64,000 nucleotides of DNA from Fasciola hepatica (taxonomy: Eukaryota; Platyhelminthes; Trematoda; Plagiorchiida; Fasciolidae). Where the stretch lies: contig CANUEZ040000028.1 of the NCBI GenBank assembly GCA_948099385.1, positions 3,720,001 through 3,784,000 of the forward strand. Reading direction: 5' to 3'. Positions 36,840-49,984 of this stretch are shown here, in pieces. The position numbers and the translations under genes are program-made. The notes beneath the pieces are model-generated. The model was not told the origin of the DNA and made no database searches. It was given only the letters and a program-made list of their open reading frames with translations. Positions within the stretch are counted from its first letter, which is position 1. Every line of letters starts with the position of its first letter.

Positions 36840-39800
36840 TGCTCAGATGTTGGTATATTCTAGTGTTATTATGCACATAAATGCATGCACTACCTTGGTC
36901 GTTTGCTTCGAGTAATAAGTCTGACTGTACGGATGCTGTTCAGTACATCTTTAATCACCAAGCTATGCAAACTTTCACCGGACTCACATTAATGTAGCGT
37001 ATTTGAATATCGTATATTTTCATTCTTTTATTGAAATTTTGTGCACAGTACTGGACAAATATCCGGTGTTATGTGGGATGAAGGTGAATAAAGGCTATCA
37101 GAAATAAGTGTAGTTGTCCCGCCAACGGTTGCAGCATCAAAAACGACAAAATCAAAAACGTCGTTGATAGCAGAAACCCTGCGGTAGTCGGTATTTGGAC
37201 GGTTGAATGCATTGCCTAAGTATCCGGACTACGGAATGACACGTTGTTTCCGCCAGCTACGATTTTATTCGGGAATATCTGTGTAGGGTTTCAGATAGTA
37301 TAATCTGTACTGTAGCATGCAATCATCTTTCGGTGATAGTGTTGGAGCGTCTGAAAAGCAAGCATATTCACCGGTTATGGTAACGAACTGCTGAATGTTC
37401 TCACGACACTGGGTTAGAACGAGCTATTTTTAAATAAGGATATAGGTGGCCACCGAAACTGCAGCACGGAATTCACAACAGGTTCAGTTGCGATTCTAAA
37501 TGCCCGTATCTTACCTGTGCGTGAAACTAAAAGACATCGATAAATGAGACAAAACGGTTAGACATGGTTTTACGATTCAGGAATGAAAAAGTGTAGGAAT
37601 CCCTGGGGAGGGGAGAGATGAAACATTAGAAACTAAAAATACTGGTGTTAGGCAGAGTAAAACCCGACCGAATTCACATAAGTACAGAGAGAGTGAAAGA
37701 AGTAAGATGGACGTAATTGTGTCGGATGAAAGGCAAACTTGTTATGGTTTTTCATGAAAACCACCATTGGTATGGAAAATAATTCATTGCTAATATTGCA
37801 CCAGAACCAGGCTGACGGATTGCCCTTTATCTACTGATAAATACTATTATTTGGTTATAGGTATTTACATTGTCCATCATTTTTTATCAGATCACACAGC
37901 TGGTGTTGGATTTCAGATCAGATTCCTTTAACGTTTGACTCATGCAACGATAAGCTGCAGGCAAGAGCGGTTTCCCACAACGCATCGCAGTCAACCGACC
38001 ACAGTCAACCAAACGTTCTAACATCAAAAGTACATCATACATCAAACGTGAACGAAATAACACAGTTTGTAAAAATCCAAGTACGAACACCTTCAACTGT
38101 CAGTTAGTATAAGTTGACGACCATCAGTACAAGCATTTGACTAAAATCAAGTTTGCGACTTGGAATGGTTCATCGATCCTAAACAGCGTATGATAATTTG
38201 CATTTTGATAAATAACTGAGTGGATTGTCCGTTGGAAAACGAACGAAGTGGTTAAATCCCAGAACTTGAAATTTAGCATAAAATAGCACTTTCGGTATAA
38301 AAGTTTCATTCATTTGAAGGAATCAAATCATTTTCACTGTTGTTGTTGTATTTGCTGTGTAAGGTTATCTTTGTTTTTGTCCAGAAACTGGATAGTTTCA
38401 AAAAGTGTAGGATCAGAGTTAGTCTCTGTTTTGTTCCGGTTGTCAATCAGCATTTATACACGTACATTATCATTATAGTTGTCCGACGGGAAGTAAGAAC
38501 GTACGGGCACAGCAATCTAGAATTGGGTCGAGAAATACTGGCATACTGCTCAACAACCGTAGAATGCTAATATGAAATTGTGGAGATTAGGATTTTACAT
38601 AAAATGACTCATCAGGTAGTATCAACGCCCAAGGCTAAACAATGGTTCACAATGGTGATTTAAGTGTTAATGCTATATGAGGAATCAAATTACTTGAAAA
38701 TCCATATGGTGATCATAGATTCAATGAATTGTGAACACGGTGAGTGTTGTTTTAATTTATTTCACTTCATTTTTTATAGGTATTTCAAAAAAATTACTAG
38801 AGGCATAATCGTTTGAAAAACCTGCAACGAACAAATTTACCGCATCTTTGCTAATGGAACAAAATGGTTTGCAAGTGCATTTACCATTTTCCCAAAGGCA
38901 CTAGTTCAAAACTGATCGTTTTTATGGTTTGAGCAATAAGATATTGCTCCGTTGGAGCATGGATGTACAAAAATGAAAGAACAGTGCAATGCGTGGTTCT
39001 TATATTGGCCCTGATTAAATGTGTTTGGAAAAGCCAAAAAGGCAGGGGAATAAATATGAATTTTCTACCATTCCTTTCAGTAGGAGATTCCTATATCGTA
39101 TGTTCAGCGATGAAAACTGAAAAAAGTTTCATAATGACTCCAGTCTTGAGGACCCATCAGGTTTTCTTGTGGAAAAAATCCTAAATAGTTGGTACAAATC
39201 GATATTTTTAAACGTTCACTGAATATAAATATTTTATCAACCCTCGCTACTGTCTACGCTAAACTAGCCGGATAATGATTCATTGGAGACTTTTAGTGAA
39301 TTCTAACAGGCTAATGCAAGTTAATCATGAATAAGGTCGGATTACTGAAAGTGTAATACAACTTAGCATTATTCAAACTGAACGATTATCCGAAGCTTTC
39401 GTCCTCTTTTAATTTATCTCAGAAACGAAAATTCAGTTCCCAGATTCCATGAGTGTTTGTGATGCCCGCCGTTTTTGTCCACGACTTCTCTGAACTCTTT
39501 TCAGCTGAGCCCTTAAATTGTGAAATTGGGAGTCAAAAAGTTAATTTCCTATCATTGATAATGTTCGAATTTCAAAGTTATCCGTGAGTTCAATCTGAAT
39601 TCCAAGGTTCAGATTCCTGTCAAAACCGAATTGCGCAGTATCTTAATCAAAGTACCAATGATATCATCTCTACTGGCGTTGAGACGTTTGTAACCCGGAA
39701 TACGGAGCTCAGTGCGATCAGGAGCTCATGAGAATCTTCTGTTACCAAATGAGACGGCTTCATCGGCACCCAGTTGATGTTATTGGTAATCAATATGACC

Positions 39801-42800
39801 CAAGAGAATGTTTTCATCAAGGGCGACCTCCCGGATCAGTTTGGAAATTCACGTTAACTGACTGCGAAGTCGTACCGTTTTAACATACTCATGGTTTCTG
39901 TGATTTCAAGAAATCCAACGATGATGACTAAGATTTGAGACTATGTTTACGTATATAAAGTGGATTTTAGTTAGGACTCGGAAAAACCTGGACCTGTGTT
40001 GTAGTTCATTAAGTCATGTGGTTAACTTCGTTGGTCTTGGTGCGACTCTCATATTTTGTCATCACCCATTCTTTACCTTTTCGAAACCGGCAAATTTCTC
40101 ACACCTTCAAAAGAGAAATATGCGATCTCATTCAGCGTAACCATTGTTGGAATTTGTTAGAAAGTGTTATTGTTGGATCTAGAAAAGAGCTTTATCATGA
40201 AGATTTGCCTATCATTCTTGTGGTTAGGTGTTAAGTAAACTCAGTTACACCTTCGTGTCTTCAGTGGATTTTCTCATATTTGAGTGGCCACTTTTCTGCA
40301 AATCTGTTTTATGCAGTGCTGGCTGTAGTCATTACGCTCAACATTTTATGTAACGTTTTTTCATCATTATTCCTGTATTGCTTTGGATTTCACTTTCTTC
40401 AGTGCTTTGAATGGGTTTATTAAACGAGGCAGACCTCACGCTCTCAAGTCTCAGTTGCAACCGTAAACCTAAGATTTAGGATGAACAACCTCATACGAGG
40501 GCATTTAATCAAGTATTCCGGAGAAAACCGGTGACCGGTGGTAGCAAAGTTTTGTATAGTCTGCAACTCATATCACTTTTAACCCTCACTAGAGTTCAGG
40601 AAACCGGAGGGCGTTGTTACGTTGTGGTGACAAACGTCAGATCATGAAGAGTCAAAGGAGATGGTTCGGTAAAACTGTGAAAGACTCACGACCATGCAAC
40701 CTGAGTTCGAGTTCCATTCTAGGGCTGATGAAAAATGTGCATTGCTCACGATTCAAAACAATCCAGATGAAAAAATCTCTTCCGTGGATTTTAACGTCGA
40801 TTTGAGCATTCATACTGCATGAAACATATGTGTATATAAACTATAAGTACGTAGGTAATTGTTTTGTAAGTCCATTCAATAGCTGAGCATTCACTAACTA
40901 AGATTCAGCATGCGAATGTCGGACTCAACGTTTTATTCTGCAGAACCCTTACCGTATTCCCCGCAATGAATTCATATACAGGTAATCCAAGTTATTCATA
41001 TCTGTTGCTATCAAATTTGGAAGGCTCATATACTAACAGTCATCTTTTCGCATTATTTTTGAATAATGGGCGGTTTTCTAGATTACTCCATTTAAAAAGT
41101 TCGTTCCCATGGGGTTTACCAGATTCCTAGCTAGATCCGAAGCGTGCTGTGGCGTTATAAAAACACATCAATCTACTTTCATCTCTTTTGTTCCTAACGT
41201 GAGTGGCATTGTTTATTCAGTAACAGTTCACGAACTAGTTGCTTTGACCCTCTCTTCTTGAAACCATATAACAAAATTCCATGAAAAGGGGTTAGTAGTC
41301 TCACTGCTCTGACTTCCGTATGTGCCTTCGATAATCAACCGAGTTGTCCTGTTTCTGATTCCTCTCAGCATCATACAATCCAGCAGTTAATTTAGTATTC
41401 CATTCTTTATCCTGATACATATTCGTTGGGTTGCTGTGTCTTTGATTCCCAGTTTAGTTGTCAACGTTTGTCGAAGGTCGTTCGGTAATATTCTTTTTTT
41501 CTAATCGTAATCCGGTTTATGCATAATGATTGACATTCAGCTCAGAATCCACAGAGATGATTCGTTTTGTGATCGAGTGCGGCTCACGGTGATAATCTGC
41601 CAGTAGAAGACAGTATTCCTCTAGGTATGGTGATGACATAAACTGCTAGGATATCTTAAAATCCTTTTTGATAAAACCTTACGGGAGCAGTGTTGAGCAC
41701 CGGGCTGTTAGTAGCTGAAATACTTCTGAAGTAGGGAAACTTTGAAGATATTTTCTCTGCTATTGTTTATTTTGTTCAATATTGATTGAATTCGACAAAA
41801 TTTAGGGATGTGCTTAGTGTTAAATACTTCCTCAAAAACTGCGAAGTTTTCTCAAGCTAGTTGCTATTGAAATCATAGAGTCAGTAAATCGACCATGTTA
41901 CGACAATTCCTAAACAAATCCAATTTCAAATAAGGGGCCAACTGCAACAAGATCGGACTATGAGCTATTTGGTGTTCAAAGAGGAGGAAACATATTCATG
42001 AAACATCGACTGTTCCACTGTTCATCACTTGAGTTGAAATAATTCTTAGATATTAGGGTTCCTCGAAATTTCCGTATATTTTATAATAAAAATAAATAAC
42101 TTAAAGTTTTGATACGTCTGGCCCCACAGGGGTAACAGCTGGACGTGTAATCTCAGAGAAAGCTTCCCTGGCTTTATAAAAATATGAAATAATACCCCTA
42201 AGTGTTAGTTTTTAACAGAAATTTCAGTTGTAAGTAATGGCGAAAACCATATTGTTATTAGAATTAGAAAAATGACTTTGTTGATGTTGTAAGATTAGAG
42301 AATATCAATTGCTCCCCATTACACGTATATCCAGATGCTTCTGGTTAAGTGAGAATCGGTAGTTTCTGAGTGCAATTGGGAGCAGGGGTGTTCACCAAAA
42401 TTCTGTGATGGCAAATAATTTTTTTTTCGGAAAAGGAAAATCTGCGGGCATTAATTACTCTGTCATCCACAGCTGCTTTTAAATCACTTCAGATGAGAAC
42501 GTTCAGAGCGTTTTCATTGATTCCTCACCTAGAAAGACATGCGCGTTACCATGACATAGAGGCTGTTTTGAAGTACCAATTGAGATACGCAGACCATAAT
42601 CATTTACTAGGTCACAGATACTGGGACGCTTACAGGACATATGAGAAAGTCAGACGGTGAACCGTATGTGCTCCATTATGTGGTTTCCCTAAAGTAACCA
42701 TTTACACTTGCTTTACTAGAGTGCTATATACTAAGATCACTGCAGAAGAAAAATCAATGGTTTGCAATTTTTTATTATTTAGGATTTGGCATCTCCAAAT

Positions 42801-43374
42801 TTACAAGTACAGACTAGTTAGTTCATTGTGAATGAGGAGACGTCCTAGTTCATATTTTACCCACTGAAGTGTTTTGCAAACGGGATACAAAACTAAACAA
42901 GTTTTTTAGGATTCCTTTCGTATTTTAGGTATCCAACGGTTTTGATGTTTTTGAGAAATTTGGAACCCAGTTAAAGTGTGCTAAATTCAAGACAGAATTC
43001 AAAAAATAATCAATCAGTCAATTTTTTCGGATGACGCTAAATTATTTATTCCTTTTTTGCACTCGAAATTATTCCTTTGTTCAGCCGTTCCTCCGTTTGG
43101 TGAAGTCGAACAACACGTGAATTTGAAGAGATTCCGCAGATGCGTCAAATTCAAACGAGCAGGGTCAAAAACCTCACGAAGAGATGAAAAGTCGTGTTCA
43201 ATTCGTGTTTTTGGTGTCGAGAAAAATGTGTAAACATTCCACTGATTCCGTCCTATTTGGTTCAGAATTGTTGACCTAGTCGTCATCTGAAGGCATCACT
43301 GGGAATAGAGATCGAGGAGGAAGTCCGTTACTAGCACAAAAACTGCAATACACTGTGTGGTGACTGCACCAAGG
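36840..43374. other. Long stretch without a supported gene; two possible terminal exons
   Basis: Two short segments have exon-like borders. A minus-strand frame at 37887-38096 follows TACTAACTGACAG (branch-point-like plus acceptor) and runs 69 codons to a stop, with a leucine-rich start and a polar tail. A plus-strand frame from 39081 to 39184 follows the pyrimidine-rich acceptor TTTTCTACCATTCCTTTCAG and encodes about 33 residues. Neither is recognisable. The rest is featureless to my reading. Confidence 0.35.
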
Positions 43375-44410
43375 CTCGTAATGTATCAAATTACGAAATG
43401 AAGGATACACGCGGTGGTGATCGTGCAGCTGTAAGACAACGTTTTGGTGGCCGTTGAGTCACAACAATGCAAACGTCTACAGTCGACACTGCGACATTCC
43501 AGCGGATAAAAGCCTTCAACTCCTAACCTAACGCACAGTCACAGCCCCTTTACTATCAGGGGCCCAAAACACTGGGCAGGTTTGGGTGTTATGGAACTGT
43601 TGCTACCGGAAAGGGTAACACCTACATTCTAGTGATCCACGACTGTTTTACCAAATGGTGTGAAGTCATGCCCTTTAGGGAACAAGACGTGCGTTCCGTC
43701 ACCTTGGCTGTTGTTTGGGTATGAAAATGTCGCTACAGAGCACCCCGTTTCCTCCACTCGGACCAAGGGGCAGCGTTTGAAACCCATGGGCTTAAAATGG
43801 CTTGTCAAATATTGCACGTCAACAAAACCCGGATTACATCATATCACCATCAGTATAATGGTCTTGATGAATGGATAAATCGCATCTTGAAGGATATTGT
43901 TCAAGTCGCAGTGGATCGCAACCACTCGTATGAGAGGGATACGTACTTACCAGCAGCCCTCCCCGCTTACCGTGCAGCACTCTACTAATACGAGGGGTTT
44001 TTCTCTACGTTCCACAATCTTGGACACAATTTTTGTCTACCAGAGAAGATCCATTTATGGTTGACATCGAAAAGGTGCTCCATAAGGATCACTTTGTTGA
44101 CCAGCTACAACAACGCCTTTCATCCATATTCCAAACAGCACATGGGGCCATGCAGTAAGCACAACGAACATCACAAACCTGGCTGCGATGTAGGAGCTCA
44201 AGACCAAAATATGTACAAAATGACCTAGGTCTCTTTTACAGATCACGGTCGGCTACAGACACCTCAAACAAATTTCACCAACCCTAGCAAGGTCCTTATA
44301 TGGTGATTTATCGGCCTTCTTCGCAGTTATATATGCACCGTGACCTGCGAGGGCCAAGTGCTTACGTCCTGACTGTCCATTTCAGCCAACTGAAACCATA
44401 CTGAATACCG
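43375..44410 (+). mobile_element. Gypsy-type LTR retrotransposon relic: integrase region
   Basis: From 43614 one frame gives -GNTYILVIHDCFTKW- (family: GNxYILVxxDxFTKW, first Asp), an in-frame TGA near 43722, then -APRFLHSDQGAAFE- (second Asp in HSDQG). It continues with -TRITSYHHQYNGLDEWINR- (family: TRTxxYHPQxNGxxERxNR, catalytic Glu kept in DEW) and -LPAALPAYRAALY- before a stop at 43988. The DDE residues are therefore still readable despite the stops. The catalytically important YHPQ is changed to YHHQ. Downstream, -VHFSQLKPY- at about 44382-44405 matches the end of the integrase C-terminal region. Upstream, 43375-43600 is degenerate and may contain the zinc-binding part. I could not identify RT, protease or LTRs nearby. 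Confidence 0.75.
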
Positions 44411-46560
44411 GTCGACTGAGAAATCTCCGAGCCATTAGTACCAGATATTGCACCGCCGCGGGCCATGCCTGTCAAAATACCACTGAAAGAGGAGCATGGT
44501 ACTATAGTCAGTTCGGTTGGGAGGACTGGGGTCGCTGCTGTTCTCACAGCGAGGGTGAGGAGGTAAGCGCAATAAAACTTTACAGGCCGGATAGATTCTG
44601 ATGATCACTAACAAAACCCGTTTCTGGTCTAATTTAGGGGAAGAAATGGGTCAGTGTGATGGAGGGCCAAGTGAGAAGAAAGAGAGAAGATGCAGGATAC
44701 ATATGAACATGATGGTAGTGAAAACAACCATAATTCGCACGTAAAACAATTATATAAGTGTATACATGTGTTGTCTAAATTCGCTAGACATACCTTGTTC
44801 TTCACAACTAATCCCTATCTCCTGAACTTGCCTTAGTCTATCACAAAAAGTTCTATGGAACTTGATGTTGTTTATTTCTGTTCTGCTGCGATCCGTTGAC
44901 TGCTGAAGCTGTATAACGCTGATCATCATGACACATTAGTCTGAAGTTCCGAAGTTTGAAATTTGGGAAATGTTAAATATGACTTATTGTTAAACCGACC
45001 AAAGTGAGATTCACAGTGGGTAGTTTGTTCCATCGAAAAATAAATGCTGCTCCTACTGGAAAGGTTTCTTTTGTTCTGAGTTTTCTGTCATAATTCTGTC
45101 CAACAGAAAGAAGCACGGAAGAAGCAAGCGTATATTGGAGAATACGATGTTGTCTAGCAGTTCAACAGCCCACTCACGGTGAATGTTAGCCTCATTGAAG
45201 GAAACCTTTTGGTTTATTTCGAGTGCATCACCTGGATTTCAAGGTGGTATCAGCGCAGCTCTTTATGTATCCAGTTTGTGTTGACTATTACGAAAAGACG
45301 TTTACTGGAAACCAAAAAACTCCCGCTAATTTATTAGAAACGGGAGGGATAATATTGCGTAAGCTTATAAAATATTTGTTCGTGTGATAGATTTATTTTC
45401 TATTCTTGTGAATGACAACATGTTTTTTCTCATTATTCACGTAAAAAGCGGCGTCGCAATACGACGCGGTGTGCAAAAAATGAACATAGCTAACTTGAAA
45501 AGTGATGCTAGATCCGTCGGGATAAAAATAACAACAAGAAAATGATGAGTGTTTAATCTGAGAGAACATCTGATAGAAACGTCCGATGCTCCTCTCCGAA
45601 CAAGGGTAGAGAAATATTAGCTGCGCTAGCCTCCAAATGACCAAAAGTAAATAATAAAAGAATAACAAATTTGACTATATATTGTAATCATAAAAATATC
45701 CAGTTTGCATTGTGAATCGTTTTTTTCATCCATTTACTTTGAACAAATTGTAGTGAACATAAGGGTCTCATGAATGAGTCGGCCTTAAACGGAAACTTTT
45801 GAAGAAGTTTATTTTATCGACTCTGAGGTCGAAAAACTCATCACAACGGTTGACATGGGCTGCAAAACGTGAAGATCAGCCTTGATGACGCCATGTTATT
45901 AAAATACCACGGAAAGCGCAAAACACACTTCTCAAAAAGAGAATTTTCCCTGTCTGTCAGACCAGGAGTTATTCTATGAAAACTGTCTTATTATACAATG
46001 AAGCTCCAAATCGTATCCCACAAGAGACTGAACATCTTATAGAAGTAGCCAGAACTATCCATTTATTATAAACATTTGAAGTGGCAAAACCACTAGTAAA
46101 TTTAATGACTCAGTTTTCACAGTTTGAATAGGGAAATTAGATTCTTTATCAGAGCTCAACTTTGTGTGTTGGAGATTGATTACTTCAAGAACCATGATAT
46201 CCACGGAATTTCGACAATACCTATAGATATACTTGCACCTAGGGAAGCCAGGATACGTTTGGTGCTGTCGAAATTGTTGTATTCCTACTTTCTTGTGTGA
46301 CATCCTTTATTCGTGGCCTTCGTCGTACCTGCTGCTGATCTTTGAGTACAGTCTTGTTCTTTTCGGTCAAGCGCTGCACTTCGAGTGAATTATTTACGGT
46401 TATCGGAATATCCGTATGATAATCACAAAACAATTATTAAGGTTGTAGTGTAATGCAATGTTGAAATACGATGAATGCTCTCTATCAAATGGGGAAAACC
46501 CGATGGAATTTGCTGAAGCTCTATTGTTTTTACGCCCAACAAGTGATAACAGATGCGAAT
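44411..46560. other. Stretch without a supported gene
   Basis: 44.41-44.6 kb is GC-richer and may be the tail of the Gypsy relic. An AATAAA lies at about 44569. A 91-codon minus-strand frame at 45393-45668 and others are unassigned. No LTR could be recognised. Confidence 0.4.
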
Positions 46561-46874
46561 AAACTATTCAGAAGACGAACACTGCGAGGGAAATTCCTTT
46601 CGTATACTTCCATTGGTCGCGTACATATAAAGTCAAAAAGAAAAATAAATGCAATATGAAATGAAATGATCAACTAGAGGATTTTTATGGGACTTGAAGT
46701 CGTGTGATGGTCTGTCTGTGTGTGCGTGTGTGTGTGTGTGTTGTGTATGTGGTTGCCTAAAGCCATGGTAGGTTAAGGGTGAAGGTCATACGCTTTTGGA
46801 CACAGCGTGGGTTTGGTGTGAGCGATCGATGACATCTCTAGTATCCTTGGTAGGTGTTTGTCATGATGTAACAA
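46561..46874 (-). repeat. Outer inverted repeat, left arm (Penelope-type terminal repeat)
   Basis: This ~314-bp segment is the reverse complement of 50468-50782, with near identity in the inner 200 bp. Matching blocks include AATTCCTTTCGTATACTTCC, TTTTTATGGGACTTGAAGTC, a TG microsatellite and GTTGCCTAAAGCCATGGTAG. They also include ATACGCTTTTGGACACAGCG and AGGTGTTTGTCATGATGTAA. Similarity stops abruptly at 46874/50468 and fades outward near 46561/50782. The arm contains, in antisense, the last codons of the GIY-YIG domain coded at the right arm, so it is an inverted piece of an element's 3' end. The TG run and the flanking non-coding part belong to that 3' end. Confidence 0.9.
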
Positions 46875-48645
46875 AACTGGTAGACTTGGAGCACGCGTAC
46901 CGAACAAGCACCACGAAAGAGAATAGTCTTTTGACAAAGGACCATTACAAAGCTATCTACCAACTAAGGAGGAACCCTGACTTGTTAGTTCTTCGACCAG
47001 GCAAACGCTCAGGAGTAGCCGTTCTGAACAAATCAGACTACAGAGATAAAATGGAGTCCATACTAGGGGACGAAACGAAATTCACACCGGACTCAAAGGC
47101 TGACGACACCAGAGAACTAGAAAAGAAAATAAAGACGGAGCTGGACAATCTTGAAAAAGCCAACTCAATCTATTAATCCACGGCCAAGAGTCTAAGGTGC
47201 AGGGGAGGCCAAACACCAGAAATGTGCGGCTTGCCAAAAGTACACAAAGATGACATACCGCTACGACCAATACTGCCTCTGATCAACTCCCCGCAACACA
47301 AACTAGCAAAATGGCTCGCGGAACTACTAAAACCGGTAAGGGAATTTGTCGGGAAGAAAAACGTGAAAGATAGTTTTAAAATGTGTGGGCTATTGAGCGA
47401 AGTGAACATCCACAATAAGTAATTATTCACAATGGATGTTAATTTACTCTTTACAAATATCCCACTTCACCAGACCGTTGCTATCATTTGCCAAATTATC
47501 GATGATAACAACTTGAATATCGGATTACCAAACAGTGAGCTGTCACGGCTATTACCATCGTGCACCTCGAATGTAAAATTCCATTTCCTTGGACGGGGAT
47601 ATCGGCAGATTGATGGAATTGCTATGGGTAGTCCTCTGGGACCTCTTCTGGCAGATATATTTGTTTCACACCTCGAACAAAAAATGAAATCAAGCATAGT
47701 TCAGGCCACTCTCTATCGACGCTATGTGGACCATATCTTCGTCATTGTGAACTTGAAGGACGTGTGAAAAAAATGTTCCATCACTTCAACACCATACACC
47801 CGAACATTCAACCAACCAAAAACGGGGAAGACAACAACAACATCGTGTTCCTAGGTATTGGAATTACCCGCCGAATCGATGGATCAATCCGAAGATCAGT
47901 CCATCGCAAAACTACGTGGTCAGGACAGTATCTACATTTCACCAGCTTGGACCCCATAAAGTATAAAATCAGCGTCGTCCGTACCATGTTCCACAGGGCA
48001 CGCGAAATATGTGCAACTGACACGCTGAAAGATGAGTGCCGTACCTAGTTCAAAACTTTTGAGGCCAACGGATATCTAGAATCATTTGCATCCAAAAACT
48101 CACAGCCACCTCCGCACAAAACGAAAGTTACCATAGTCCTAAATCTGACGATCTTCCTACGGTGACCTTACAAAGGTAATGGCATCAATACCCTACTCCG
48201 CAGACGCCTCAGCTGTGCCGTTAATAGTACGTATTATCCCGCAAAGATCATCATTCTCTATACAACCTCCCGGATGAAACTACCATCGATAAAAGAACCG
48301 CTGCCTCTCCACGCCAAGTCAGATCGTATTAACCACTTTAAGTGTGGATGCTCAGCCACCCACATCGGCAGAACGGAGAAACAACTGCGTAAGGGAATGG
48401 TTGAACACATTCCGGTTTGGTGACAAAGAACAATGAGCGGACAGACGCATTCAGTGACATCATTGAGCGCACGCAGAACACTCAAATCATCCATTACGCA
48501 ACACTTACGGTAGATAAATCACTGTGTTAATCTGAGCACGGCGTTCACCGTCACTTATGTAACAAACCATCAACGACTTTTGAGATACGCGGAGGCACTA
48601 GCAATTAACCAACGTCACCCGCAACTGCGCAAACAGCAAGAATAG
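46875..48645 (+). mobile_element. Penelope-like element, copy A: RT, linker and GIY-YIG nuclease
   Basis: One frame from 46875 to 47767 is broken only by stops at 47174 and 47420. It reads -NPDLLVLRPGKRSGVAVLNK-, -MCGLPKVHKDDIPLRPI-, -MDVNLLFTNIP- (RT motif A, Asp kept), -GIAMGSPLGPLLADIF- (motif B region) and -LYRRYVDHIFV- (active box YVDH in place of YxDD). A frame change at 47764 leads to the thumb (-FLGIGITRRIDG-, -RKTTWSGQY-), then a linker (-PYKGNGINTLLRRRL-, -PAKIIILYTT-). The GIY-YIG start is -FKCGCSATHIGRTEKQL- with -VEHIPVW- (48330-48420), and the C-terminal -AFTVTYVTNHQRLLRY- follows at 48540-48590. The canonical Tyr of the YIGRT motif is His (THIGRT). Elements of this family copy RNA with a telomerase-related RT and cut target DNA with the nuclease. 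This copy is dead but fairly recent. Confidence 0.9.
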
Positions 48646-48758
48646 ATAATTACGTTAACCTTGCCTTGTAATGTGTTTTATTTGCTGTCATTATTTGTGT
48701 GTGTGGTTGCACTTCTGCCTTTGGTCTCGTGAGAATGTTCAATTTACCATTTATAAAT

Positions 48759-48885
48759 GATCATTGTGACATCAGAACACGTTTTCAGAGGCAAACAATT
48801 ATTTTCAATGATTCATTCTCAAGTCTTTACAAATCATATAGGAGATGGCTGAGCTGAAATGGTCAAGGGTCATTCGGATTGGACA
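48759..48885 (-). repeat. Inner inverted repeat, left arm
   Basis: Reverse complement of 49858-49984 over about 127 bp with few mismatches. Blocks include GACAAACAATTATTTTCAAT-type, CTCAAGTCTTTACAAATCAT, GAGCTGAAATGGTCAAGGGT and CATTCGGATTGGACA. It abuts the truncated RT of copy B and is a terminal inverted repeat of that copy. Confidence 0.9.
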
Positions 48886-49857
48886 ACGATGCTCATAAAA
48901 CCATTCAGTTCACGGTGGAGACCGAAAAGAACGACACGCTGGCCTTTTTGGGTGTCTCCATAAGCAGGAGCACCAATGGAACAGTCGAAAGAAGGATACA
49001 TAGAAAGCAAACGTGGGCTGGACAGTACACCAACTTTCTCAGTTTTGTACCCATACGACATAAAAGAAACCTAGTCCAATGCTTAGCCTCGCGAGTAAGA
49101 AAGTTATGCTCACAGGAGACCATAGAAGAAGAACTGCATGTAGTTAAAAGCACTCTCAGGGAAAACGGTTACCCTGAGCGCTTTATAGAACAAAATCTGA
49201 GATAGACCCAAATGTGCTCCAAGTTATGACGTCCCCAAGAAGAAACTGTTTATCCGTATGCCATTCAAAGGAGACGCCGTATCAGATCTTGTCAGCAGAC
49301 GTTTAGCACGTGCGGTGAGTGGGACATTCAACTCAGCTCGTGTTTCCTGTGTATTTGCAAGTTCTCCAATTATCCGAAATTCTTATAAAGATGTGTTGCC
49401 AATGCTGGCCACCCTAGTGGTAACCTATTTGTTCAAGTGCGAATGTAATGCAACCTAGATTGGGCGAACGACAAGGTAACTATCCCAGAGAATTAAGGAA
49501 CACAGTCCACGATGGCTGTAACATGGAGGAACGGGAACCATGCCATTCTCGGGCATCTGGTAGACTCAGGTCATCAAACAAGCACAGATTCAGCATTCAA
49601 AATCGTCTAGTGAGTGCCCCCTAATCCCCATAAACACATCCGCTTACACACACAGGCCACCGCAGAGACGATTAGCATCCGTATTTTCGCACCTGCTCTG
49701 TATACACAGACGAAGTTCGTCCAAGCCATCCAATTACCCTGGTCGCAAGTGGACCACCCTCACCCCAGTTATTCAGCTCTGAACCATGTGACCGTCACGA
49801 CCTATTCGTGCGGATCGACTCGTCGATCCAACTCCAACCCGCCCCCACCACAAACTA
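48870..49857 (+). mobile_element. Penelope-like element, copy B (5'-truncated, nested)
   Basis: Starts inside the RT thumb (-NDTLAFLGVSISRSTNGT-, -RKQTWAGQYTNF-) and continues with -ENGYPERFIEQN-. After a frame change it gives the classic linker -KKKLFIRMPFKGDAVSDL- with -RRLARAVSGTFNSARV- and -YKDVLPMLATLVV-. The nuclease start follows as -LFKCECNAT*IGRT-, where a TAG replaces the catalytic Tyr (49456-49458). Next come -IKEHSPRWL- and the degenerate C-terminal part to about 49800. The two elements differ clearly at the protein level, so B is a different subfamily from A. Both ends carry a 127-bp inverted repeat, so B inserted as a self-contained unit next to A. Confidence 0.85.
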
Positions 49858-49984
49858 TGTCCAATCCGAATGACCCTTGACCATTTCAGCTCAACCATCT
49901 CCCATATGATTTGTAAAGACTTGAGAATGAGTCATTGAAAATAATTGTTTGTCTCTGAAAACCTGTTCTGATATAAATGATCAC
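49858..49984 (+). repeat. Inner inverted repeat, right arm
   Basis: Partner of 48759-48885. It follows directly after the coding relic of copy B and represents that subfamily's 3' untranslated end; the left arm is its inverted duplicate. A decayed version of the left arm also occurs at 13086-13146. Confidence 0.9.

Noticed and set aside
36552..36915. Five overlapping open frames on both strands with Tyr/Val/Cys/Met repeats
   Set aside because: They are translations of the GTAT/TA microsatellite, which has no stop codon in any phase.
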